Shown here: positions 17,090 to 27,300 of the stretch, piece after piece
Layout: each line of letters opens with the position of its first letter
How positions within the stretch are numbered: position 1 is the first letter of the stretch
From: Mucilaginibacter achroorhodeus
Lineage (GTDB): Bacteria; Bacteroidota; Bacteroidia; Sphingobacteriales; Sphingobacteriaceae
Assembly: GCF_007846095.1 (NCBI RefSeq)
Contig: NZ_VOEI01000008.1
Coordinates: 1-64,000 of the forward strand
Reading direction: 5' to 3'
Length of the DNA stretch: 64,000 nt
Program-made: the position numbers and the translations under genes
The notes under the pieces: model-generated
What the model was told of the DNA's origin: nothing
The model's input: only the letters and a program-made list of their open reading frames with translations
Database searches by the model: none

Positions 17090-18493
17090 ATGGAAGAAGA
17101 ATTTGAATTTGGCTTTTCCGAAGACCCGAAGTTTTCGGTTGAGCGGTACGAAGAGATGATTCGAAATCATGATCAGTACTTTTTTGATGCCCAGGCATTT
17201 GAGAACATTATCGACTACTACATAGAAAAAAACGACCCTGCTAAAGCGCTGCAGGTATCAGAGTATGCGCGCAATCAGCACCCGTTTGCATCTGTATTTT
17301 TGGTAAAGCAAGCCCAACTGTTAGTGGTGATGAACCGCCCCGATGAAGCTTTTGCTGCACTGGACAAGGCTGCTATGTTAGAAGCCAGTGATGCCGATAT
17401 TTATATCATACGAGGTAATTTATACGAGAGTATGGAGCGCAACACCGAAGCGCTTGAGAACTACGAAAAGGCCCTTGACCTTGCCGAGGAAACCGACGAG
17501 ATATTACTGCACATAGCCTACGTTTATCAAAACATGGGCGACTATGACACGGCCATAACCTACCTTAAGCTTTGCCTTAAGCAGAACATGGAGAACCAGG
17601 ATGCGCTTTATGAGCTGGCTTTCTGTTACGATGTGATGGACAACCAGGAAGAAAGCGTACAGTTTTATCAGCAATACATCGATAATGAACCATACAGCTA
17701 TGCAGCCTGGTATAACCTCGGTAATGCCTTTACCAAGCTTAGCCTGTTTGAGAAAGCTATAGACGCTTACGACTATGCCATCCTCATCAAAGACAGCTTT
17801 GCATCAGCGTACTTTAATAAAGGTAACGCCTTGGTTAACCTGGAGAAATATGCTGAGGCAATTGAGGTTTACCGCCAAACCTTTGAGTACGAGCAGCCTA
17901 ACGCCGATACTTATTGCGCCATAGGCGAATGCTACGAGAAGCTGGAGCAAATGGACGAAGCGCGTTCCTTCTACAAGAAATCGGTTAAAATGGATGCGAA
18001 ACTTGCTGACGCATGGTTTGGTATTGGTGTTACGCTTGATTTTGAAGAGCGCTATTTTGAGGCGTTGCACTTTTACAAAAAAGCGCTCGACCTGGACATT
18101 GCGAATGCTGATTACTGGTTTGCCATAGCCGATGCGGAATACAAACTTGGCCATTTAACAGAGGCAGAACATGCGTACGAAAAAGTGGTTGAACTTAACC
18201 CGCTTGATGTTGATGCGTGGTTGGATTACTCATCAATATTATACGAGCAGCAGCGCCTTGTTGATGCCATTGAAGTTATTGCAGAGGCAATAAAGAACAA
18301 CCCCGATGCGGCAGAGCTTTATTACCGTATGGTTGCTTACCTGTTTGCTAAAGGCGAATACAACGAGGCCCTTAACCAACTGGAGATGGCTTTGGCTGCA
18401 GACCCGGAGAAACGATACATCCTATTCGATTACCTGCCGCAATTGCAGGAAAATAAAGTGATCATCGATATTATTAACCGCTACACAAGGTAA
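17090..18493 (+). CDS. Tetratricopeptide repeat protein
   Basis: 467 aa composed almost wholly of TPR helices, around ten or more repeats from about residue 40 to 450; clear ones are AAWYNLGNAFTKLSLFEKAI, ASAYFNKGNALVNLEKYAEA and DAWFGIGVTLDFEERYFEAL. There is no signal peptide or membrane helix, so a cytoplasmic scaffold is likely. The N-terminal EEEFEFGFSEDP is acidic. TPR proteins of this type are widespread and highly conserved in Bacteroidota without a known role. Monocistronic: divergent from the ALDH gene and closed by a strong terminator at 18519-18543. Confidence 0.9.
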   Translation: MEEEFEFGFSEDPKFSVERYEEMIRNHDQYFFDAQAFENIIDYYIEKNDPAKALQVSEYARNQHPFASVFLVKQAQLLVVMNRPDEAFAALDKAAMLEASDADIYIIRGNLYESMERNTEALENYEKALDLAEETDEILLHIAYVYQNMGDYDTAITYLKLCLKQNMENQDALYELAFCYDVMDNQEESVQFYQQYIDNEPYSYAAWYNLGNAFTKLSLFEKAIDAYDYAILIKDSFASAYFNKGNALVNLEKYAEAIEVYRQTFEYEQPNADTYCAIGECYEKLEQMDEARSFYKKSVKMDAKLADAWFGIGVTLDFEERYFEALHFYKKALDLDIANADYWFAIADAEYKLGHLTEAEHAYEKVVELNPLDVDAWLDYSSILYEQQRLVDAIEVIAEAIKNNPDAAELYYRMVAYLFAKGEYNEALNQLEMALAADPEKRYILFDYLPQLQENKVIIDIINRYTR

Positions 18494-18518
18494 TGAGCGG
18501 TGGATAATTAAATTATTG

Positions 18519-18543
18519 AGCCGGGCATATGCCCGGCTTTTTT
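18519..18543 (+). terminator. Rho-independent terminator after the TPR gene
   Basis: AGCCGGGCATATGCCCGGCT is a perfect palindrome followed by TTTTT. It lies 26 bases past the stop codon. Confidence 0.9.
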
Positions 18544-18546
18544 GTT

Positions 18547-18690
18547 GAGTCACCCCGACTTAGCTAACGCTCGTCGACCCTCTCTACACAAGCGTAAAGA
18601 GGGAAAGAAAATCCTTCCTATATCTCTTTTGCTTGTAGCAGGGGGGAGGGATCAAATCCGCCGACTGGCGGATCAGACTGAGGTAGTCAA
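18547..18690. repeat. Interspersed intergenic repeat with two hairpins
   Basis: The region begins GAGTCACCCCGACT and contains CCCTCT...AAGAGGG (about 18577-18603) and ATCCGCC-GACT-GGCGGAT (about 18655-18672). Elements with this opening and paired CCCTCT/AGAGGG arms recur between genes in Sphingobacteriaceae; that is from general familiarity. Only one copy of this type is seen in the window, so the repeat status must be checked in the genome. Confidence 0.45.
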
Positions 18691-18755
18691 TTATGCGATC
18701 AATATTCTTTTCAAACATCCGCCAAAGCGGTGCGTTGTTCTCTAAAACTAAGCTT

Positions 18756-19028
18756 ATGAAAACGCCAGATAGCCCAACACCGGGCAACAAATCTCCGAAA
18801 AAGAACACAGATAATGATCCTAAAGTAAATGCAGCCGAAAGGGAAGTGATCACCAATAATGAGGAATCGGAACAGGTAACTAACAACGATGGCACAGTAG
18901 CAGATACACAAGCTGATGAAGCCGACCTGAGTGAAAGCGAACCTGACACCGCTTCTAATGCCGATAACCACGTTACTAATAACGACGGCAAATCTGATTC
19001 AACAGCCGATAAAGACGAGATCTTTTAA
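18756..19028 (+). CDS. Small acidic, Asn/Asp/Thr-rich protein, unknown
   Basis: 90 aa from the ATG at 18756; a frame opening at 18693 would start inside the upstream repeat and is less likely. The protein is low complexity, rich in Asp, Glu, Asn, Thr and Ser, with the short repeat VTNNDG occurring twice (in EQVTNNDGTVAD and NHVTNNDGKSDS). It has no hydrophobic core and is predicted to be disordered. The function is unknown. The gene is followed by a very strong bidirectional terminator, which supports it being a real transcript. Confidence 0.5.
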   Translation: MKTPDSPTPGNKSPKKNTDNDPKVNAAEREVITNNEESEQVTNNDGTVADTQADEADLSESEPDTASNADNHVTNNDGKSDSTADKDEIF

Positions 19029-19043
19029 GTTGATTGACATGAT

Positions 19044-19080
19044 ATAACAAAGGCGACCGCTAAGCGGTCGCCTTTGTTAT
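19044..19080. terminator. Bidirectional terminator between the acidic-protein and hydrolase genes
   Basis: 18-base perfect arms, 19044-19061 and 19063-19080 (ATAACAAAGGCGACCGCT and its complement), around one base. The end of the stem touches the stop codon of the minus-strand hydrolase gene. Confidence 0.88.
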
Positions 19081-19889
19081 TATTTAACGTTTGAAAATAA
19101 CCAAGGTATCAGATCGGGTTCACTAAATGCCTTGTCCCAGCAGTTATGACCGAGCGTTGGGTAAATAGTAAACTTTGGCTCGGCACCGGCTGTTCTTAGA
19201 GCCGCTACTACCGCCTCAGAGTGATCTATCGGTACAACAGTGTCTTTAGCTCCGTGGAATATCCATAACGGTACGCGGTTAGCATATTTCTCAACGTTGT
19301 TGGTATTATCGCCACCACACATGGCAAAAGCTGCGGCAAACACTTTTGGTTTACGCCTCAATATCTCAAGCGTTCCCATGCCGCCCATAGACAGGCCGCC
19401 AACATACACCTGTTTTTTGTTTACGTAAGGTTTGTCCAGAAACTGGTCAACCAATCCTAATAGTGCATGCATAGCCGGCGTGGGGTCACCGCCTTCTTTA
19501 AAATGAAAGGTGCGTTTGCCGGTATCATCTTTTTGGATATCTACGTTGCTCCAATAACCATCTTTGGGGCATTGCGGCAAAACTACAATGGCCGGATATT
19601 TATCGCGTAAGGTATCATTTAATAACATTCCCGTACCATAAGCGAGCTGGGCGGTATTATCATTCCCTCGTTCGCCCGCCCCGTGCAATACAAATAGTAA
19701 TGGGTATTTCTTTTTAGCATCAAAATGCCGGGGAAAGAGTATTCGGTAAGGAAGGGTATCTGTTTTGCTGGCGTAAGTGCCTTTGTCAAAAGCCGAGAGG
19801 TCCTGCTTTATTTGTGCTTGCGTATAAAAAGGCAATGCCAGGTACGTGATACCCAGCATTACTATCAATTTAATTTTTTTGATACTCAT
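19080..19889 (-). CDS. Secreted alpha/beta hydrolase (prolyl-oligopeptidase/PHB-depolymerase-like esterase)
   Basis: 269 aa with a signal peptide (about residues 1-26, ending YTQAQ). Alpha/beta hydrolase fold: LLFVLHGAGERG is the oxyanion strand, the nucleophile is Ser167 in GGLSMGGMG, the acid Asp216 in FHGAKDTVV, and the base His248 in TLGHNCW. It is likely a periplasmic carbohydrate esterase or phospholipase/carboxylesterase-like enzyme; the substrate is unknown. It is the last gene on the minus strand of the polysaccharide locus, 112 bases after a PF10091 glycosidase. That gap holds a nested inverted repeat that would cover its own start codon (19888-19954), so its expression may be separately controlled. 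Confidence 0.85.
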   Translation of the reverse strand: MSIKKIKLIVMLGITYLALPFYTQAQIKQDLSAFDKGTYASKTDTLPYRILFPRHFDAKKKYPLLFVLHGAGERGNDNTAQLAYGTGMLLNDTLRDKYPAIVVLPQCPKDGYWSNVDIQKDDTGKRTFHFKEGGDPTPAMHALLGLVDQFLDKPYVNKKQVYVGGLSMGGMGTLEILRRKPKVFAAAFAMCGGDNTNNVEKYANRVPLWIFHGAKDTVVPIDHSEAVVAALRTAGAEPKFTIYPTLGHNCWDKAFSEPDLIPWLFSNVK

Positions 19890-19954
19890 TTAGATAGAAT
19901 TTGTACAGGTAGTTAAGTTATACTTAACGTAAATTAAAGCCTTTCTATCTAAAT
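19888..19954 (-). promoter_or_regulatory. Nested inverted repeat covering the hydrolase start codon
   Basis: Outer 12-base arms: plus-strand ATTTAGATAGAA (19888-19899) and TTCTATCTAAAT (19943-19954), perfectly complementary. An inner palindrome has arms GTTAAGT (19912-19918) and ACTTAAC (19922-19928). In the minus-strand mRNA the 3' arm includes the A and U of the hydrolase start codon (19889-19887), so folding would hide the start. Alternatively the two repeats are binding sites for a regulator. Confidence 0.55.
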
Positions 19955-20001
19955 ATTCCTAAAATATTTAAAAGCGCGCTTAAAATTTTACCATGAGCAG
20001 T

Positions 20002-21351
20002 TTACTTTTTAGCAATGGCAGGGCTCTCAAAACCCAATTTGCCTAAACCGCGTTGCACATCCGGGCTGCTCATAAACAGCTTCCACAACAAGCCACTGCG
20101 GTAATTCTCTATCATCACGATGATCGGCCCCTGGTCTATTGCCAGGTATGATTTTGCATACCAGTTATGTGATTCGCTGAAAGCATCGGTGAAGCCATAC
20201 TCACCCCATATCTTATCACCCAAATCGTAATAAAAATGGCGCAGTGCCTGCATAGAATACTCCGGCGTGTAAGGGAACGCAGATAATGCTGCCGTAGGTG
20301 TGATAACGCCAAGGTCGTTATCCGGCGCGTGTGCATTGTAACCTTCGTAATTATCACTCGCCGTTAATCCCCAGCAGTTTTCGCCGTAGCCTTTGTATTT
20401 TTTGGGATTATCGATACAGTAAGCACGGTTTATTAAAGTATGGTTGCGGTTTTGCTCCCAGTAATCTGCATACTGGTCTTTAAGGCCTTTCGGATTAAGC
20501 CCCAAAAATGAATATTGTGAAAAGAACAACGGACCACCATAAGGGAAACCAAGCGGCAACTTGTAGCCGTAGTAAGTTTTTCCATTCTTAAAGAAATCGC
20601 TTTGTGCCCAACCGCGGCTGTAAACCTCGGGCTTTACAGCATGGTTTTCTGACGATGCCCCCAATATGTAGGTGATCAGACATTCATTAAAGCCACGGAT
20701 AGGGAAGTTCATGGCCCAGCCGTAGTTAGGGCTCCAGTGCCAGTAGATGTTGTCGCGGCCTTCTCGGGTGAACCAGTCCCACTCCAGTTCGCCCCACATC
20801 CAGCTGATAACGTCGCGTATGCGGCGCTCTTTTGGAGTATCAGCAGTAAAGTATTGTTTGGTACATATCAAGCCCTGGAACAAGTATGCGGTCTCTACAA
20901 TGTCGGCACCGTCATCCCTGCGCCCAAACGGTATGGTTTCTCCTGTTGCGCCATTCATCCAGTGCGGGAAAGCACCATGATAAGCTTTAGCCTTGAACAA
21001 AAAGTTAACGATCTTAACCATACGGTCAACGGCCTGCTCATGTGGGATGAACTTGCGATGGTCTGCAGCTATCAGCGCCATAACGCCGAAGCCGGTGCCG
21101 CCAGTGGTAACCACCTCATCGCCATAATCAAATGACTTGTTACTACGCTCGCGGGCCATACCGCTCACCGGGTGTCCAAAATCCCAGAAGTAACGGAAGG
21201 TTTGGCGCTGCACTACATCCAGCAAAGCGCTGTCGCTCAAATTTTTGATAACGCCAACCGGCTTGATAGTCTGTTCTGTGGAAGCCTTTTTTTGAGCGGA
21301 TGCACTCAGCGCAGCGATCAAAAGTATTGGTAAAATTAATTTGTATTTCAT
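20002..21351 (-). CDS. PF10091 glucoamylase-family glycosidase (GH144-like), copy 1
   Basis: 449 aa with a cleaved signal peptide (MKYKLILPILLIAALSASAQ). The whole mature protein is an (alpha/alpha)6 barrel of the 'glycoamylase' family PF10091: characteristic segments are DVVQRQTFRYFWDFGHPVSG, VVTTGGTGFGVMALI and YWHWSPNYGWAMNFPIRGFN. Members of GH144, such as the Chitinophaga pinensis enzyme, are endo-beta-1,2-glucanases, so beta-1,2-glucan is the probable substrate class. Copy 2 (21364-22713) is adjacent, with 12 bases between. Lacking a lipobox, copy 1 is likely free in the periplasm, whereas copy 2 is a lipoprotein. The different anchoring suggests surface cleavage followed by periplasmic trimming. 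Confidence 0.85.
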   Translation of the reverse strand: MKYKLILPILLIAALSASAQKKASTEQTIKPVGVIKNLSDSALLDVVQRQTFRYFWDFGHPVSGMARERSNKSFDYGDEVVTTGGTGFGVMALIAADHRKFIPHEQAVDRMVKIVNFLFKAKAYHGAFPHWMNGATGETIPFGRRDDGADIVETAYLFQGLICTKQYFTADTPKERRIRDVISWMWGELEWDWFTREGRDNIYWHWSPNYGWAMNFPIRGFNECLITYILGASSENHAVKPEVYSRGWAQSDFFKNGKTYYGYKLPLGFPYGGPLFFSQYSFLGLNPKGLKDQYADYWEQNRNHTLINRAYCIDNPKKYKGYGENCWGLTASDNYEGYNAHAPDNDLGVITPTAALSAFPYTPEYSMQALRHFYYDLGDKIWGEYGFTDAFSESHNWYAKSYLAIDQGPIIVMIENYRSGLLWKLFMSSPDVQRGLGKLGFESPAIAKK

Positions 21352-21363
21352 TGTAAAGTTTAA

Positions 21364-22713
21364 TTATAACGAAGGCCCGGTGAAACCCAAATTTCTCATC
21401 CCGGTTTTTATTTCGGGGCAGCTCATAAATAATTTCCAAAGCAGCTGGCTTCGGTAATTCTCGATCATCACAATGATCGGCCCCTGGTCAATCGCGAGGT
21501 AAGAATTAGATACCCAGCCTGTAGTAAGGTTAAAGGCATCATAAAAGCCATAGGCGCCCCATAGTTTATCACCCAGCTTATAATAAAAGAACCGTAAAGC
21601 CCGCATAGATTCATCCGGCGTGTAAGGCAGTGAAGATATGGCTGCAGTTGGGGCAATAACGCCAACATCATTTGTGGGCGAGCTTGCCGTATAGCCATTA
21701 TTAATATCGCTGGCTGTAAGCCCCCAGCAATCGGCACTATAGCCTTTATACCCCTTAGGATTGGCTATGCAATACTTATTGTTGATAAGGGCTTGCGCTT
21801 TGTTTTGTTCCTGGTAATTGGCATAGGCATCGCTTAAACCGTTGGGGTTGATACCCATAAATGAATAATGGCTGAAAAATAACGGCCCGCCAAGAGCAGG
21901 CCCCATCGGAAGCTTAACATCATAAAAAGTAGAACCATTGCGCATTGCGCCATTTTGGGCCCAGCCCTGGTCATAAACTATCTTTGGTATACTATGCGTT
22001 GGAGAAGATGCAGCCAGCACGTAAGCGATCAGTCCTTCGTTCCAGCCCTGTATCTTTAAGTTGATAGCCCAATTTTTATCAGGACTCCAATGCCAGTACA
22101 ACGCGTTTTGTCCGTTTTGTCTGAACCAGTCCCACTCAACAGCACCCCATAAAGTGTTAATATCAGCCCTAAGATTAGTTTCATCGGCCGTGTTACCATT
22201 AAAGTATTGCCTTGCAGTTAACAGGCCTTCCATTAAAAATGATGTTTCTACCAGGTCGGCACCATTGTCCTGTTCGCTAAATGGCTGCACCGCCCCTGTT
22301 GCACCGTTAAGCCAATGCGGGAACGCCCCATGGAAAGTAACCGCTTTGTTTTTGAGAAAAGCGACTATCTTCTGCATCCTAAGCAAACCATCGGCACGAC
22401 TGATAAAGCCCCTGTCAACAGCCACAACCAATGCCATTACGCCAAAGCCCGAGCCACCCGTGGTAACTACATCCCCGGATGTATTACGTTCGCGCGCAAG
22501 ACCGCTTATGGGGTGAGCAAAATCATAAAAGTATTTAAAGGTTTGTTTCTGTACCAGGTTGAGCAATTCTTCGTCACTTATTCTCGGGAATTTATCGGTT
22601 GAATCAATTCCGGAAGTTTTGACCGGCGCAGGTGCCTGAGATTTGTTGCTTTTGCAGGATAAATGCAAAAGCAACAAAACAAGCGCTAAACCTTTAAAAA
22701 AGCTTTTTATCAT
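21364..22713 (-). CDS. PF10091 glucoamylase-family glycosidase (GH144-like), copy 2, lipoprotein
   Basis: 449 aa. The signal ends in a lipobox, LLLLHLSC (Cys20), so it is lipid-anchored, possibly at the outer face of the outer membrane. It shares with copy 1 the segments LVQKQTFKYFYDFAHPISG, VVTTGGSGFGVMALV, LYWHWSPDKNWAIN and the C-terminal YLAIDQGPIIVMIENYRS, which is nearly identical between copies. It follows susD after a terminator-like hairpin (22739-22768), so it may be expressed by read-through at lower level. The tandem duplication with different export signals points to a division of labour. Confidence 0.85.
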   Translation of the reverse strand: MIKSFFKGLALVLLLLHLSCKSNKSQAPAPVKTSGIDSTDKFPRISDEELLNLVQKQTFKYFYDFAHPISGLARERNTSGDVVTTGGSGFGVMALVVAVDRGFISRADGLLRMQKIVAFLKNKAVTFHGAFPHWLNGATGAVQPFSEQDNGADLVETSFLMEGLLTARQYFNGNTADETNLRADINTLWGAVEWDWFRQNGQNALYWHWSPDKNWAINLKIQGWNEGLIAYVLAASSPTHSIPKIVYDQGWAQNGAMRNGSTFYDVKLPMGPALGGPLFFSHYSFMGINPNGLSDAYANYQEQNKAQALINNKYCIANPKGYKGYSADCWGLTASDINNGYTASSPTNDVGVIAPTAAISSLPYTPDESMRALRFFYYKLGDKLWGAYGFYDAFNLTTGWVSNSYLAIDQGPIIVMIENYRSQLLWKLFMSCPEIKTGMRNLGFTGPSL

Positions 22714-22738
22714 TTTGGAGATTTTGATAGCCGGTCAG

Positions 22739-22768
22739 AAAAAAGGCTGCCAGGTTAACCGGCAGCCT
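22739..22768 (-). terminator. Terminator or attenuator after susD
   Basis: On the minus strand AGGCTGCC (22768-22761) and GGCAGCCT (22751-22744) pair around GGTTAACCT and are followed by a T-run. It sits 50 bases past susD and 26 bases before the start of the glycosidase copy 2. Confidence 0.85.
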
Positions 22769-22817
22769 ATACTCAATCAAATGTTGGGCAGTGCCCTGTA
22801 AAAATTATCCGGCGCTA

Positions 22818-24302
22818 TTAATACCCCGGGTTTTGTGTAAGCGTACCACCGCTGATATCGATCTCTGTTTGTGGGATTGGCCACACTTCGTTCTTACCCG
22901 CAGTCCATCCGCGTACACCAAATACCTGTGCACCGCGGCCCTGGCGGATAACGTCAAAGTAACGCTCAAACTCCATAGCAAACTCAGATCTTCTCTCTTT
23001 ATAAATAGCAGCACGAAGTGCAGTTTGATCTAATGTAGTAACCGGAGGCAGAATAGCATTGTTGCCGGCGCGTGCGCGTGCACGAACCTGCTCAAGCTGC
23101 ACCAAAGCAGCTGATGGATTACCCAACTCGTTATTGGCTTCGGCATTCATCAGCAATACATCAGCATAGCGCAAAACGATCTTATTTTGCTGTGCACCTT
23201 CGTTAAAGCCGGATACATAAAGGCTAAAAGGAACGTACGACTTTTGGTTGTACATAGGGTTATCACCTTGTGCCGGTATAACATCACCCTCTGGTGTGGT
23301 CTCTCCACGGAAGATGATGGTTGCATCACGGCGTGGGTCGCCAGCTTCGTATGAACTTGCCAGATCAGCACTTGGAACGTTAAAGCCCCAACCGCCACCG
23401 ACTGAACCACGTACGCCCTGTACCTGCGAATATTGCGAGTTAGAGGCAGCCGGGTTATTAGGAATAAGCAAATTCTGCACCTCAAAAATAGACTCCTGGT
23501 TATTTTTGTGTGTAGTACGGAACATTTGTTCGTAATTAGGGAACAGCGAATAGCCCATGCCCATTACCTGGGTGGTGTAGGTAACTACGTCAGCCCATTT
23601 TTTCTGGTACAATGCAGCTTTAGCGTGCAGGGTTAATGCAGCGCCTTTGGTAGCATGGCCTATATCAACAGCAGCATAGCTTTGTGGAAGTACTGCAGCA
23701 GCTTCGGTAAGGTCTTTTTCTATTTGCGCCCACACCTGGTCTTTTGGTGTGCGCGGAAGGTTGTACTCTGATGCATCTTTCGGCAGCGTTATGCGCAATG
23801 GAACATCTCCAAATGCACGCACTAATCTGAAATAGGCATACGCCCTGATAAATTTAGCTTCGGCCAGGTAACGGTTCTTCAGGTTCTCATCCATGGTGAT
23901 ACCCGGCACGTTTGTTAATATCTGGTTAGCAAAATTGATAGTTTGATACTGACCTGTCCAAAATCCCCCCAACTGGCCTTCATCAGCCGTAACGGTGAAA
24001 TTGCGGTAATTGTTAAAGAAGGTTGCATCACTCGCACTGCTACCCTTCTCCACATCGTCAGAACCCATGCTTTCTATCGCGATAGGCGCAAAAGCAATGT
24101 TATTCCACTCGTGCAGGTTAGCATACATAGCATTCACAGCCTTGGTAGCATCGTCCTGGGTTTTAAAGAATTGGGTTGCTGCCTGGTTTTGGGCAGGATC
24201 AATATTCAGGAAGCTTTTTTTACAGCCCTGGAATGTTATAGATGTAGCGATAAGCCCTAATATTAAGGCGTTACGCATAGTTGTTATATTCTTGTTCATC
24301 AT
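22818..24302 (-). CDS. SusD/RagB-family outer-membrane glycan-binding lipoprotein
   Basis: 494 aa. The lipobox is ITFQGC (Cys27). The SusD fold has an N-terminal SusD-like_3 part (about residues 30-250, with AEAKFIRAYAYFRLVRAFGD, the TPR-like core) and a C-terminal RagB/SusD domain ending in a segment with RRSEFAMEFERYFDVIRQGR. SusD binds the glycan on the cell surface and acts as a lid on the TonB-dependent channel encoded just upstream (susC, 5 bases between). Together they import oligosaccharides. The neighbouring GH144-like genes suggest a beta-1,2-glucan substrate. A terminator follows directly. Confidence 0.93.
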   Translation of the reverse strand: MMNKNITTMRNALILGLIATSITFQGCKKSFLNIDPAQNQAATQFFKTQDDATKAVNAMYANLHEWNNIAFAPIAIESMGSDDVEKGSSASDATFFNNYRNFTVTADEGQLGGFWTGQYQTINFANQILTNVPGITMDENLKNRYLAEAKFIRAYAYFRLVRAFGDVPLRITLPKDASEYNLPRTPKDQVWAQIEKDLTEAAAVLPQSYAAVDIGHATKGAALTLHAKAALYQKKWADVVTYTTQVMGMGYSLFPNYEQMFRTTHKNNQESIFEVQNLLIPNNPAASNSQYSQVQGVRGSVGGGWGFNVPSADLASSYEAGDPRRDATIIFRGETTPEGDVIPAQGDNPMYNQKSYVPFSLYVSGFNEGAQQNKIVLRYADVLLMNAEANNELGNPSAALVQLEQVRARARAGNNAILPPVTTLDQTALRAAIYKERRSEFAMEFERYFDVIRQGRGAQVFGVRGWTAGKNEVWPIPQTEIDISGGTLTQNPGY

Positions 24303-24307
24303 TTTAC

Positions 24308-27300
24308 TTAAAATGTAACGTTAACACCAAAGTTGTATATAGCATATAACGGATATACGTTAGCATCAATGCCACGACTGCCTACGCCGCCGCCGATCTC
24401 TGGAGAGAAGCCTTTATAACCAAATATGTTAACTGCGTTTTGCGCATTTAGATAAAGGCGCACTTTTGACACACCGAATTTGGTAAGCGCAGCACTTGGG
24501 AAGGTATAACCTAATTGAGCATTACGCAATCTCACATACGAGCCGCTTTCAACATAGAAAGAATTTGGCTTGGCGTTGTCTGTTTTACCAACATTTACCG
24601 ACGGGTAGGTATTTGAAGTACCTTCACCATGCCAGCGGTTGTTGTAGAAATCGGCAGTGAAGTTTTCGTTACCGAAGCGGTATGCAACATTAGCATTATA
24701 CACACTTACAGCAGCTACACCCTGGAAGTCTAAAGCAAGATCGAACCTTTTGTAGTTAAAAGAGGTGTTTAAGCCGAAGTTGTATTTAGGCAGCGGGCTA
24801 CCTAATGCTACCCTGTCGCTGCCATCAATTTTACCGTCGCCGTTTGTATCTTGATAAATAAAGTCGCCAGGAGCCGCGTTTGGCTGTTTACCTTTGGCTA
24901 CGTCTGCAGCTGTTTGGAATACACCGATAACTTTATAACCGTAAAACTGACCAATTGGCTGGCCTTGTACCGTGCGCGTTGCAAGCGATCCGTTGGCTAT
25001 GCCATCGCCACCCTGATAAATAGGGTTATTACCGGTGATAACGTTTAATACTTTGTTGTTGTTAATACCTAAGTTAGCACTGATGCTATATGAGAAGCTC
25101 TCAGAACCCTTATCTCTCCACGTTGCCAGGAATTCAAAGCCGCGGTTACGGATGTTAGCCTGGTTACCGATGATAGAACTGTTAACCGTACCTAACGAAC
25201 CGGCTACCGGTATGGCAAATATTGCATCCTGTGTTTCGCGGTTGTAGTAATCAGCTTCTATGCTCAGCCTGTTGTCAAGGAAACCTGCTTCAACTCCAAA
25301 ATCAGATGAAACTGTTTTTTCCCAAACGATGGAAGGCGGTACTACAGTATTGATACTTGCGCCCGGATATGGCACCTGTGGGTTACCAAATATTGCCGTT
25401 AAGTATGGGTCTGTTGCGATCACCTGTACTGATGGATTGATAGGCACAACAGAGTTACCCACTTTACCCCAGCTACCGCGAAGTTTTAAGTTACTGAATA
25501 CCTTTTGATCTTTCATGAAATCCTCATTGGTAACCACCCAGCCGGCACCAACCGATGGGAAATAACCGTAAGTGTTGTTACCGAAGAACTGCGAAGCACC
25601 ATCGCGACGAACCGATGCATTTAACAGGTATTTATCTTTATAAGAGTAGTTAACGCGAGCAAATTGTGACAGCGCACGCGTATATATCTGGCTGCCCGGA
25701 GTTGCCAGGTAAGTGGCTGTAGAATCGGCAGGGAAGGAATTATATAAGTTACCGCTTGCGGTATAAGGTACGTTATCCCTTTGTGCATTTAGCTGGCGTG
25801 TTTTGTTTTGCAAAGCGCTGTAACCCAACAAAGCAGTAAGCCTATGATCTTTAACCTGTACATCGTATGTTAAAGTGTTTTCCCAGATCCAGTTACGCAC
25901 CTCGGTATGATCTACGTTAAGGTTAGTTTTCTGGCTAAACTGTTTAAATGTGGCCTGGTAAATAGGTGTATAGTTTCTAACCTCGCGCTGGCTTATATCG
26001 CCGCCAAAGCTGGTTTTAAACTTAAAGTGTTTCAGGAAGCTTACTTCGCCGTAGGCGCTGTAAGTAAAGCGTTGGTTTTTAGTACGCTGGTTGAAAAAGT
26101 CAATAGTAGCCTGCGGGTTAAAGTTGTTGCCATCGCCAAGCCCAAGCGGGTTAGGGTCACCATAGCTGCCATCAGGATTTTTAACAGGAATTATTGGAGC
26201 TGCCGCATAAAGCTGATGGAATATATCGCCGTTTGCATCCTTTGAATTATCGGATACGCCGCTTGCAGTATAACCTAACTTTAACGCTTTGCCAATTTTG
26301 AAATCATTAGACAAGTGCAGCGTAAAGCGCTCATAGTTGTTGCTTTTTACGATACCATCCTGATTAAGATAACCGAAAGAATAATTGTAAGTATAAGCAT
26401 CAGTTCCGCCACTTATTGAGGCCTGGTGGTTTTGCATAAAGGCTTTGCGGAGTATTTCATTGTACCAGTTAGTTCCGTTACCATAGCTTGCAGGATTTGC
26501 TAAGATAGGCTGGCCACCGTTCAATGCAGATAACTCATTAACTGCAGTTGCATATTGTGTACCATTAGCCATTTTTACCTGATTGGTAACAGACTGTATA
26601 CCCACAAAACCATTGTAGTTGATCACCGGCTTGCCTTTAGCGCCACGTTTTGTGCTGATCAAAACAACACCGTTTGCTGCACGTATACCGTAGATAGCAG
26701 TACTTGATGCGTCTTTTAACACGCTAAAGCTCTCTATGTCCTGCGGATTAAGGAAGTCGATATTATCATACCACACACCATCTACCACAAATAATGGTTT
26801 AGTGTTACCATAGATGGTACCTAAACCACGGATTGTAATATCAGGGGTTGAACCAGGCGCACCGGCATTGGTGATCTGTACACCTGCAACTTTACCCTGC
26901 AAACCGCTAATAGCGTTTTGAGAAGCTTGTTTGGCTACATCAGCACCTTTAACAGTAGCGATAGACCCGGTTACGTCAACTTTACGTTGCGTACCGTAAC
27001 CAACTACTACCACACCCTGCAATTCATTAGTAGCGCTTTGTAAGGTAATATTAATATTGTTGCGGCCATTGACAGGCACATCAACTGACGTATAGCCTAA
27101 ATATGATACGGTGAGGGTAGCGTTGGAAGCCACACTTAAGGCAAATGCACCATTGGCATCTGTTTGAGCACCCGTTGTAGTACCTTTTACAGCAACCGTA
27201 ACCCCAATAAGAGATTCTCCTGTTTTGGCATCTGTAACCTTACCTCTTACAGTAACGTTTTGCGCAAAAAGGGCGGTTGAGAAAAAAGTAAACAATACGA

